From an uncultured Erysipelotrichaceae bacterium (GTDB lineage Bacteria > Bacillota_I > Bacilli_A > RF39 > UBA660), in the NCBI GenBank assembly GCA_948439995.1, contig CAOJNP010000005.1, positions 1-55,650 on the forward strand: 55,650 nt of DNA. Reading direction: 5' to 3'. How positions within the stretch are numbered: position 1 is the stretch's first letter; each line of letters begins with the position of its first letter. Made by a program: the position numbers and the translations under genes. Below are positions 32,222-39,319 of the stretch, piece by piece. The notes under the pieces were generated by a model. The model worked only from the letters and a program-made list of their open reading frames with translations, did no database searches and was not told the DNA's origin.

Positions 32222-32644
32222 ATGAAAAATGAGGGCAATTTTAAAGTTTTAGGATATGTTAGTAAAAAAGTTGGTCAAGAACATGAAAAACCAGAACAAA
32301 TAGGAAAAGCTATCAAAATGACTCCTAATCTTTTAAAACATGTTTCGCCTCATATTTCAGAGTTTATTAATATAGAAAGTTATTTATTTACATTGTCTCA
32401 TTTAACAGACGTTTTAAATTCACCAGATGTTACTTATTATAATAAAAAAAATAATTCTTTTGAATACTATAAATATTTAAAAGAATATGTATGTGTAATC
32501 GTGAAAATATCCAATAAAAACAGTTTATTTTTAGGTAGTTTTTATCCTGTAAAAGAAACCAAGATTAAAAATAGAATCGATCGGATGAATTGGGAAGATT
32601 TTGTTTTAACAGAAGAAGAAGCAAAAGAAAAATCAAAATTATGA
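32222..32644 (+). CDS. Small protein, possibly a barnase/EndoU/ColicinE5-like (PBECR) nuclease domain
   Basis: 140 residues. AAGGAG precedes ATG 32222. The layout GKAIKMTPNLLKHVSPHISEFIN ... LTDVLNSPDVTYYNKKNNSFEYYKYLKEYVCVIVKISNKNS ... GSFYPVKE resembles small phage-type RNA-endonuclease-fold domains: a helix with His, an 'il..Pd' strand, then paired strands ending in a Tyr/Thr. This is a weak fold impression, not a motif match. It directly follows a structured RNA with a terminator. Confidence 0.5.
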   Translation: MKNEGNFKVLGYVSKKVGQEHEKPEQIGKAIKMTPNLLKHVSPHISEFINIESYLFTLSHLTDVLNSPDVTYYNKKNNSFEYYKYLKEYVCVIVKISNKNSLFLGSFYPVKETKIKNRIDRMNWEDFVLTEEEAKEKSKL

Positions 32645-32752
32645 GATTTATAAAAATTATAATAGCCCACAGAAAGAATGAAATGGAAAAAAGAATCCAT
32701 AATAGGTAATGGGAAACAATTATGATATTTTTATCTCTGTTTCTCATAGATT

Positions 32753-32778
32753 AACACCTCTTACTAGAGGTGTTTTAG
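32753..32778. terminator. Hairpin, probable bidirectional terminator
   Basis: AACACCTCT/AGAGGTGTT perfect 9-bp stem with loop TACT and short T run. Between 32645 and 32752 there is no gene; TATAAT at ~32657 followed by TAGCCCACAGAA could start a ~110-base RNA that ends here. Confidence 0.6.
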
Positions 32779-32824
32779 TTTATAATTTAAAAAATAATTT
32801 TTGATTAAAACACTATATTTGTAG

Positions 32825-33172
32825 TTATACAGTAGAAGATATTTTTTTAATATAATTATCTTGTAAATATTTTAAAGTTTCTTCACTAACATAATTGATG
32901 TTATTAGTAGTCTCTTTACTGGTTCTATGTATAAAAAAGTAGTAATCAATCTGTAAAAGATTAAGTACTTAAACAATTAATTTTGGGTAAGTATTCCACT
33001 CGAAAAAGTTATGTATTTCCTTTTTTATTTTATGCAAGTTTCCTTGATGTGTCATAGTAACATAAAAAAAGACTTTTGATAAGTCTTCTATTCTAAAAAT
33101 TCTTATAGTTCGAACTGATTTTCCTATGCTACATTGAGGTAGTTTTTTAAAATCAGTAGTTGTTTTAAACAT
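32825..33172 (-). pseudogene. ORF of unknown family interrupted by one in-frame TAA
   Basis: From ATG 33172, with GGAGG eight to nine bases upstream, 67 codons read MFKTTTDFKKLPQCSIGK ... HNFFEWNTYPKLIV to a TAA at 32969. The same frame continues for 47 more codons (VLNLLQIDYYFFIHRTSKE ... YIKKISSTV) to the next TAA at 32825. Either the shorter protein is real or a single nonsense change split a 115-codon gene. Its middle overlaps the 32-bp repeat shared with the antitoxin promoter at 33499. Family not recognised. Confidence 0.45.
33017..33048. repeat. 32-bp direct repeat, copy 1
   Basis: Identical to 33499-33530 over 32 bases, and similar for ~30 more, including a small AAGACTT/AAGTCTT hairpin. 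In copy 2 the sequence covers the antitoxin promoter. Here, on the minus strand, it is followed by sequence that again resembles the antitoxin 5' end (GAGTGGAATACTTACC). Confidence 0.85.
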
Positions 33173-33248
33173 AATTTACCTCCAAGCTATTGTCTTTGAC
33201 AATATGCAAGTGTGTTTTTACTAAATTGTCATAATTTATAAAAAATAA

Positions 33249-33277
33249 TTGTATTAAGAACAAATGTTTGCTATAAT
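33249..33277 (+). promoter_or_regulatory. Promoter of the type I toxin mRNA
   Basis: TTGTAT (33249-33254), 17-base spacer, TATAAT (33272-33277) with extended TGC. Transcription should begin near 33284, giving a ~55-base leader before the toxin start. Confidence 0.75.
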
Positions 33278-33339
33278 TGTTTTAGGAACATTTAATAGTT
33301 GGGTGCTACCTCTATCTTTTTAGATTGGAGGTGATGCTT

Positions 33340-33423
33340 GTGAGTAAGAAAGATTTTTTAATCTTTTCGTTAATCATTATCATCCTTTTACTTATAGCAT
33401 TACTATTCGTAATACTAAACTAA
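33340..33423 (+). CDS. Small hydrophobic type I toxin (Fst/holin-like family)
   Basis: 27 residues: SKKDF, then a single membrane helix of Ile/Leu/Phe, ending VILN. The GTG at 33340 is eight bases after GGAGG (33327-33331); an ATG at 33334 overlaps the ribosome site and is less likely. The leader contains GGTGCTAC (33302-33309), repeated directly at 33451-33458, so the convergent antitoxin RNA carries its complement. This matches the Fst-type layout: short membrane peptide, leader direct repeat, convergent overlapping RNA. Such peptides insert in the membrane and stop growth if the antitoxin is lost. Confidence 0.7.
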   Translation: MSKKDFLIFSLIIIILLLIALLFVILN

Positions 33424-33502
33424 AAGCGCACCTAACTCAGCATTGAATTAGGTGCTACGCAAATTATTTGGTAACACTCAACACGCTAATATTGAATGTT
33501 CC
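33421..33502 (-). ncRNA. Antitoxin antisense RNA of the type I locus
   Basis: On the minus strand TAAAAT (33509-33514) precedes GGAACATT by the same distance as TATAAT does on the toxin side, implying a start near 33502. The RNA would contain GTAGCACC, complementary to the toxin leader. It would end after the hairpin GCACCTAA/TTAGGTGC (33428-33435 with 33448-33455) and its CTTTT tract, overlapping the toxin stop codon. A decayed relative of the whole locus is at 3735-3891. Confidence 0.6.
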
Positions 33503-33530
33503 TTTTTTATTTTATGCAAGTTTCCTTGAT
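33499..33530. repeat. 32-bp direct repeat, copy 2
   Basis: Identical to 33017-33048. It contains the antitoxin promoter region on the minus strand; a 10-bp hairpin AAAACGACTT/AAGTCGTTTT with T run follows at ~33548-33575 and may end the toxin mRNA. Confidence 0.85.
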
Positions 33531-33609
33531 ATATTCATAATAACATAAAAACGACTTTTTGGCAAGTCGTTTTGTTTATACTCGAAAAAGTTCGAGTTTC
33601 CTATCAATC

Positions 33610-33686
33610 TGGTAGCGAGAGGGGGATTCGAACCCTCGACTCCGCGGGTATGAACCGCGTGCTCTAGCCAGCTGAGCTATCTCGCC
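33610..33686 (-). tRNA. tRNA-Met, elongator type (anticodon CAT)
   Basis: Minus-strand cloverleaf: acceptor GGCGAGA/TCTCGCT, D-arm TAGCTCAGCTGGCTAGAGC, anticodon loop TTCATAC, T-loop GTTCGAATC, encoded CCA. The body follows Bacillus elongator tRNA-Met much more closely than tRNA-Ile2, which also reads CAT. Confidence 0.93.
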
Positions 33687-33849
33687 ATAAAAATAAGACA
33701 TTATAACCATATCATAATTGAAATCATTTGACAATAATAAAGTTTTTATTTTTCTATTATTATTCCATTTTTTAAACATGAAGCTCTTTTTGCAATGAAA
33801 AAAAGAATTATTTTTTTTTTCGTGTTCATATTAATAAGGGTGATCTTTT

Positions 33850-35295
33850 ATGAGTATTTGGGAACAAGGAGTTAAGATTCCATCTTTTTCAAAATTAGAT
33901 AAAAATAAAAAAGTAAACGTATTAATTATTGGAGGAGGATTTTCTGGAATTCATTCATTATACAAACTAAAAGAAGAAAAAAATATTTGCCTTGTTGAAG
34001 CAAATACTCTTGGTTGTGGAGTTAGTAAAAATACGACTGGTAAGTTAACGTATTTGCAAGATAGTACATTAGGATATCTCATTAAAAAAGGAAAATTAAA
34101 TGAAGCTAAGCTTTATTTTAAAAGTCAAATGAATGGAATTCAAGAATATTTAAAAATAATAAAAGAAGAAAAAATCAATTGTAATTTAGAGAAAGTTTCT
34201 AGTTATTTAGTGACCAATCAGGAAAAATATATTTCTGATTTAGAACAAATAAAAGAGTTTTTAAAAGGAGAAGGAGTTTTGGTTAAAGATGCAATTCCAG
34301 AAAAGTCACTCCACTTTCTAGCAGGAATATGTGTTTTAAATACTTATGTATTTCATCCATTAAAATTTTTAAAAGGAATAATAGAGAAGTTATTGAATCA
34401 AGAAATATATGAAAATACTAGAATTGTGACAATCAATAAGATTCAGGATCATTATGAATGTATTACTGAGGAGGGAATAACGATTTTTGCTCAAAAAGTT
34501 ATTGTAGCATGTCATTATCCATTCTTCTTATTTCCATATTTTCTTCCAATAAAAACATCAATTGAAAAATCATATATTATTGCTAAAAAAGTCTCTGAAA
34601 ATTTAAAATATTCTTATATTACAATGGAAAGTCCTAGTATTTCCTCAAGATTTTATCAAGATGGAGATCAAATTTATCAACTTATTTTAGGAAAAAGTCA
34701 TTCTACTTCTGTATTTCAAAATGACTTACAAAATTTTCATGAAGTAAAAGAAGAAAATCAAATGGAAGAAGAATCCATTGTATGTAGTTGGAGTAATGTT
34801 GACATTAAAACTTTTGATCATATGCCTTTTATAGGTGAATTAAAAGAAAATCTTTATCTTATAACAGGATTTGAAACATGGGGAATGATCCAAAGTGTAG
34901 TAAGTGCAAATATCATAAAAGATTTAATAGAAAAAAAGCATTCTGAATTCATTGATTTTTTCTCTCCTAAAAGAGCTTTGATAAAAAAAATAATTTGTAG
35001 TCCCTTTTATTTAGCTTTGAATGGGTATTCTTTTTTGAAAAGTAAATTTTATCAAAAAGATTGGTACTCTTCGAATGTTACTTTTTATCGTAAAAATGGG
35101 AAATTATTGGCATCTGTTCAAGATGAAAAAGGCATTCATGTTGTAAATCCAGTTTGTCCTCATATGAAATGTGGTTTAATTTATAATGAAAAAGAAAAAA
35201 CTTGGGATTGTCCTTGTCATAGTTCAAAATTTGATATTGATGGTAAAGTTTTAAAAGGACCTACTAAAATATCAATTTCTTTTATTGAAAAATAA
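33850..35295 (+). CDS. FAD-dependent (DAO-type) oxidoreductase with C-terminal Rieske 2Fe-2S domain
   Basis: 481 residues. The N-terminal FAD motif is VLIIGGGFSGIHSLYKL. The DAO-like fold continues to ITGFETWGMIQSVVSANIIKDLI. The last ~90 residues form a Rieske domain with ligands in CPHMKCGL and CPCHSSKFDIDGKVLKGP, giving the C-x-H ... C-x-x-H pattern. Similar fused enzymes are common in Firmicutes; substrate unknown. AGGGTGATC precedes the ATG. Followed by a membrane thioredoxin-like gene. Confidence 0.88.
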   Translation: MSIWEQGVKIPSFSKLDKNKKVNVLIIGGGFSGIHSLYKLKEEKNICLVEANTLGCGVSKNTTGKLTYLQDSTLGYLIKKGKLNEAKLYFKSQMNGIQEYLKIIKEEKINCNLEKVSSYLVTNQEKYISDLEQIKEFLKGEGVLVKDAIPEKSLHFLAGICVLNTYVFHPLKFLKGIIEKLLNQEIYENTRIVTINKIQDHYECITEEGITIFAQKVIVACHYPFFLFPYFLPIKTSIEKSYIIAKKVSENLKYSYITMESPSISSRFYQDGDQIYQLILGKSHSTSVFQNDLQNFHEVKEENQMEEESIVCSWSNVDIKTFDHMPFIGELKENLYLITGFETWGMIQSVVSANIIKDLIEKKHSEFIDFFSPKRALIKKIICSPFYLALNGYSFLKSKFYQKDWYSSNVTFYRKNGKLLASVQDEKGIHVVNPVCPHMKCGLIYNEKEKTWDCPCHSSKFDIDGKVLKGPTKISISFIEK

Positions 35296-35359
35296 TTTTT
35301 CTTTTTATTGCAAAAAATGTCTTTTCTTAGTAAAATAATAGATAATGGAAGTGAAATAA

Positions 35360-36085
35360 ATGACTCAAGATCGAAAAATATTAATGATGATTGTGGCTGG
35401 ATTAATGGTATTCGCTGCAGGACTAAGTGCTCTTGCTTTTTGGGATCAGAAGGAAAATCCGATTGTTAAAAGTGATGGACTTCGTTTTAAAGAGGAATAT
35501 GAAGCTTATAATGGAATGATGAATGAATCAAATAAAACCAATTATCCGACGGTAGAAATTGATGAAAATAATCCATTTGTTTATAAAACGGATGATGAAA
35601 TAGCTCGCTTTTTGGAAAATGGTACAGGAGTAATTTACTTTGGTTTTTCTACTTGTCCTTGGTGTCGTAGTGCAGTGCCTATTTTAAATAAAGCTGCTAG
35701 TAGTACAAATTTAGGAGAAATATTATATGTTGATATTAAAAACATTCGTGATACGTTAACTTTGGATGATAAAGATGAAATAGTCGTAAAAGAAGAAGGA
35801 ACCAATGGGTATCGTGAAATTTTAAAAAAATTGGATTCTGTATTAGAAAAATATTATTTGGAGAATAAAGAAGGTAAAAAAATTGATACCTTAGAAAAAA
35901 GATTATATGCACCAACCGTTGTTACTGTAAAAGATGGAAAAATATTAGACATTCATGTTGATACAGTGAAAACTCAAAAAAGTGGATATGATATTTTAAC
36001 AGAAAAAGAACAAGAAGAATTATTTGAAATTTATCAGAAAATGATTTTAAAATTACAAAATACAACTTGTGGAGAATCATGTTAA
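35360..36085 (+). CDS. Membrane-anchored thioredoxin-like protein
   Basis: 241 residues. A short start, one membrane helix (~7-26), then an outer thioredoxin fold with active-site CPWC in IYFGFSTCPWCRSAVPILNKAA (~residue 98). The cis-proline region is LYAPTVVTVKDGKIL. The last residues (TTCGESC) add two cysteines. Likely a thiol-disulfide exchange protein at the outer membrane face. AGTGAAATAA precedes the ATG. Confidence 0.85.
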   Translation: MTQDRKILMMIVAGLMVFAAGLSALAFWDQKENPIVKSDGLRFKEEYEAYNGMMNESNKTNYPTVEIDENNPFVYKTDDEIARFLENGTGVIYFGFSTCPWCRSAVPILNKAASSTNLGEILYVDIKNIRDTLTLDDKDEIVVKEEGTNGYREILKKLDSVLEKYYLENKEGKKIDTLEKRLYAPTVVTVKDGKILDIHVDTVKTQKSGYDILTEKEQEELFEIYQKMILKLQNTTCGESC

Positions 36086-36088
36086 TAG

Positions 36089-36114
36089 CCCTTTTCTAAA
36101 AAGGGTTTTTTTCT
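36089..36114 (+). terminator. Intrinsic terminator
   Basis: CCCTTTT/AAAAGGG stem with CTA loop and seven T. Confidence 0.88.
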
Positions 36115-36163
36115 TGAGAAATTGTGATAGAAAGATTATAATAAAAAAACAGAGGTGCTCCAA

Positions 36164-37438
36164 ATGAAATTAATTACTCTTTTACCTGCCGATCTATATA
36201 TGGTTGTCAATAAAACAATTTTAACAGAACATGATCGTAAGAATATAGTGAGTCTTTATGAACCCATTATTGGAAGCATAGCAATTAGTTTATATTTTAC
36301 GCTATGGAGAGATTTGGATCGTTTGGAACGAGTTAGTATGGATTATAATCATCATCATTTAATGACACTTTTAAAAACAAATTTGGAAACCATTCAAAAA
36401 GCTCGTGAAACTTTAGAAGCAATTGGATTGATGAAAACTTATTTGAAAAGTGGAGAAAATAATCAATATATTTATGAACTTTATTCTCCTTTAAGTGCCA
36501 AAGAATTTTTTAATCATCCTATTTTTAATATTGTTCTTTATAATAATATTGGAAAACATGAATATGATTTATTAAAAAAAGAATATGAAACGTTAAAAAT
36601 AGATACAAAAGATTATGTAGATATTTCAAAATGCTTTGATCGTGTTTTTAAAACTAGTACTCATTTGGAATCTTTTGATGCCATTGGAAAAGATACATTA
36701 TCTATTGCAATGGAAGATCAAGTCGATTTTAATTTAATTTTATCGAGTCTTCCAAAAGGGTTGGTAACAGAGCGTAATTTTGGAAAAAGATTAAAAGAGT
36801 TAATTAATAATTTAGCTTTTATTTATGGTTTGGATACATTGAAAATGAGTGAAATTTTAAGACTTACGATTAATGAAAAAGGTAGTATTGACAAAGAAGA
36901 ATTAAGACGTCAGACCAGAAAATATTATCAATATAGTCATCAGGGAAAATTGCCAACTTTGGTTTATCGTACACAGCCTGAATATTTGAAAAATCCACAA
37001 GGAGATCAAACCAAACGAGGTCGAATTATCGAAGTATTTGAAAATACAAGTCCGTATGATTTTTTAAAAAGCAAATATAAAGGAGTAAGTCCAACCCATC
37101 GTGATTTAAAATTACTAGAAATGCTATCAATTGATTTGGGACTTAGACCAGCAGTGATAAATGTATTAATTGATTATACGTTAAAGAAACAGAATAATAA
37201 ATTATCGACTTCTTTTGTCGAAACCGTTGCGGGGCATTGGAAACGAGTTGGAGTAGAAACGGCTAGTGATGCCATGAAATTAGCGGAAAAAGAAAATAAA
37301 AAATATAACAAAGAAATAAAAGTAAATCATAAATATAAGAGAGAAGAACCAGTTTGGTTTCATGAAACTTTATCCAAAGAAGAAATGACAGAAGAAGAAA
37401 AAGCAGAAATGGAAAGTATATTAAATAAGTATCAATAA
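36164..37438 (+). CDS. dnaB: Replication initiation protein DnaB (helicase-loading cofactor)
   Basis: 424 residues. This is the Gram-positive DnaB (DnaB_2/DnaD family), not the helicase. N-terminal DnaD-like winged helix (LPADLYMVVNKTILTEHDRKNIVSLYEPIIG), a middle region, then the C-terminal YxxxIxxxW-type helical domain (SPYDFLKSKYKGVSPTHRD ... VINVLIDYTLKK). ATG 36164 is chosen for GAGGTG upstream; an in-frame start at 36155 lies inside the ribosome site. Works with DnaI, encoded next, to load the helicase at oriC. Confidence 0.92.
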   Translation: MKLITLLPADLYMVVNKTILTEHDRKNIVSLYEPIIGSIAISLYFTLWRDLDRLERVSMDYNHHHLMTLLKTNLETIQKARETLEAIGLMKTYLKSGENNQYIYELYSPLSAKEFFNHPIFNIVLYNNIGKHEYDLLKKEYETLKIDTKDYVDISKCFDRVFKTSTHLESFDAIGKDTLSIAMEDQVDFNLILSSLPKGLVTERNFGKRLKELINNLAFIYGLDTLKMSEILRLTINEKGSIDKEELRRQTRKYYQYSHQGKLPTLVYRTQPEYLKNPQGDQTKRGRIIEVFENTSPYDFLKSKYKGVSPTHRDLKLLEMLSIDLGLRPAVINVLIDYTLKKQNNKLSTSFVETVAGHWKRVGVETASDAMKLAEKENKKYNKEIKVNHKYKREEPVWFHETLSKEEMTEEEKAEMESILNKYQ

Positions 37439-37518
37439 ATGTGAAAAAGTGAGTTTACTTGTCAAATGAATTGGAATTCGTTACAATACAAATAAATAGT
37501 TTTGAAGGATGTGAAAAG

Positions 37519-38412
37519 ATGCCACTGTTAAAAGAAATGAATTTATCTTCTTCAAAAAAGAAATTACAAGAACATTATTTCGAAATGAAAAAAGATCCTT
37601 CTTTTCAAAAATTAATTCATAAGTTAGAATTATCTGATCAAGAAGCAATGAAAATAACATCAAAACTTCAGGATACTTTAGAAGAAGTAATCCATTGTAA
37701 AAATTGTAAAGGAATGTATATGTGTCAAAATTCGTTAAAAGGACATGTTATGTTTCCAGAAAAAAAAGAAGGATGTATTTATTTTTCTTATGCTCCATGT
37801 CAATTTCAAAAAGCATTTCTAAATTCCAGAAATGAAAAAAATGAACTAGCAAACACAAATTGTTATGCAAGAATGAAAGATATTGATATGACAGGTGATA
37901 AAAAAAGAATGGATGTTATTAAATGGATTGATCAATTTTTTTCAGAGTATGAATATCAGAAAGATATGAAAGGAATCTATTTATATGGAAGTTTTGGAAG
38001 TGGAAAAACATTTTTAGTCAATGCTCTTTTTCATGAATTAGAATTATCAAAACATGCTTCAATTTTGGTAGTTTATTTTCCAGAAGCGCTTCGTAATTTG
38101 AAAGAAGATTGGGATTTTTATGATAGTAAAATGAGACAATATCAAACCGTAGATTTGCTTTTATTAGATGATATTGGAGCGGAAAAGGTAACAGAATGGG
38201 GAAGGGATGAAGTGTTGGGAACCATTTTACAGTATCGAATGGAGCATCGATTACCCACTTTTTTTACTTCTAATATGAACTTAAATGATTTAGAAAAACA
38301 TTTAGCAGAGACAGGCAAAAATGTAGATACCATTAAAGCTAGAAGAATTATAGAACGAATCAAACAACTTTCTGTTTCGTTTGAATTAATTAGTGAAAAT
38401 AGAAGAAAATAA
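37519..38412 (+). CDS. dnaI: Helicase loader DnaI
   Basis: 297 residues. The N-terminal domain holds a zinc-binding Cys cluster (CKNCKGMYMCQN ... GCIYFSYAPC). The AAA+ domain has Walker A GSFGSGKTF, Walker B LLLLDDIGAE and sensor FTSNMN, and ends RIIERIKQLS. ATG 37519 is preferred because AAGGATGTG precedes it and Bacillus DnaI begins at this point; a TTG at 37459 would add 20 residues without a good site. Confidence 0.93.
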   Translation: MPLLKEMNLSSSKKKLQEHYFEMKKDPSFQKLIHKLELSDQEAMKITSKLQDTLEEVIHCKNCKGMYMCQNSLKGHVMFPEKKEGCIYFSYAPCQFQKAFLNSRNEKNELANTNCYARMKDIDMTGDKKRMDVIKWIDQFFSEYEYQKDMKGIYLYGSFGSGKTFLVNALFHELELSKHASILVVYFPEALRNLKEDWDFYDSKMRQYQTVDLLLLDDIGAEKVTEWGRDEVLGTILQYRMEHRLPTFFTSNMNLNDLEKHLAETGKNVDTIKARRIIERIKQLSVSFELISENRRK

Positions 38413-38474
38413 TATGGGTGAATAAATGTTAAATAAATCAGCCAACAATCATTTTTAATTCAGGAGGGAATTCA

Positions 38475-39200
38475 ATGGAGTTAAGAGAAGTAACAGATTT
38501 TAATTTGTTAGAAAAATATTTAAAAGAACGAAATAATTATATTAATTGTTTTGAATTTAATATCATACAATGGCTTTTACAATTTTTAGAAGAAAAACAA
38601 TTATTTTTCTTAATAAAAGATACAGAATATTCTAGTTCTGCAAAATTGATTTCAAATCGACATTTTTTATATATTTTTATGCAAGAATATAAAAAAGAAA
38701 TTAAAGGAAAATATGATTCCCATCAGATCAAGGGACTGGTTATTAAAAATCAAGATTGTTTTTGGATGAAATCACCAACCTCCGATATTATTTTTCCTTT
38801 TTTGGGAAATATTCCTTTTGAATATCGTGATGAAAATAGAAAAGATCAATGGATTCCTAAATTAAAAGAGGGAGAAGATTATCTTACAATTTATGAAGAT
38901 CAAACTGTTCAAATTATTGTTTTTTTATTAAGAAGACAACGTGTGTTTTGCAAAAATATGAAAAATAATGAATTTGGTATAGAACAAAATGGATATTATG
39001 TAAAAAATAATAACCCTTATCTTATTTATCCTTATGATTCACCTTATCTTTATTCATTTCGAATATGGCCTTATTGTGAAATGACAAAAGCTTTTTCTTT
39101 AGAAGAAATGCAAATAATAAAACAATATTATGTAATGCAACAACAATATTTAAAACAAGTTTTGAAAGAGAAATCTGAAGCAAGAAAAAAACAGATGTAA
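38475..39200 (+). CDS. Protein of unknown function downstream of dnaI
   Basis: 241 residues, no membrane helix, rich in Phe/Tyr/Ile. AGGAGGG precedes ATG 38475. Segments such as NCFEFNIIQWLLQFLEEKQLFF and YGYFRIWPYCEMTKAF-like C-terminal sequence give no family match. It shares the direction of dnaB-dnaI with a 62-base gap and ends at a terminator, so it may be the last gene of that operon. Confidence 0.65.
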   Translation: MELREVTDFNLLEKYLKERNNYINCFEFNIIQWLLQFLEEKQLFFLIKDTEYSSSAKLISNRHFLYIFMQEYKKEIKGKYDSHQIKGLVIKNQDCFWMKSPTSDIIFPFLGNIPFEYRDENRKDQWIPKLKEGEDYLTIYEDQTVQIIVFLLRRQRVFCKNMKNNEFGIEQNGYYVKNNNPYLIYPYDSPYLYSFRIWPYCEMTKAFSLEEMQIIKQYYVMQQQYLKQVLKEKSEARKKQM

Positions 39201-39209
39201 ATGAAATAT

Positions 39210-39241
39210 TATCATAGAATGATCTATGATAAATTTTTTTC
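39210..39241 (+). terminator. Intrinsic terminator before clpB
   Basis: TATCATAGA/TCTATGATA perfect 9-bp stem, then AATTTTTTT. Confidence 0.88.
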
Positions 39242-39247
39242 TTGATT

Positions 39248-39274
39248 TTAGCACTCTTTGTTGACAAGTGCTAA
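39248..39274. promoter_or_regulatory. CIRCE operator (HrcA binding site)
   Basis: TTAGCACTC, nine bases, AAGTGCTAA: the CIRCE inverted repeat with one mismatch in 18 arm positions. It overlaps the clpB -35 box. Confidence 0.93.
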
Positions 39275-39289
39275 TAATTTTGTTAAAAT
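39261..39289 (+). promoter_or_regulatory. Promoter of clpB
   Basis: TTGACA (39261-39266), inside the CIRCE spacer and right arm, 17-base spacer, TAAAAT (39284-39289). HrcA binding would block it until heat shock. Confidence 0.88.
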
Positions 39290-39319
39290 TGGATATAGTA
39301 AAAAAGGAAGGTGAATATT

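Noticed and set aside
33576-33779. 67-codon minus-strand ORF over tRNA-Met
   Set aside because: It is read through a complete tRNA gene and has no ribosome site; the tRNA explains the sequence.
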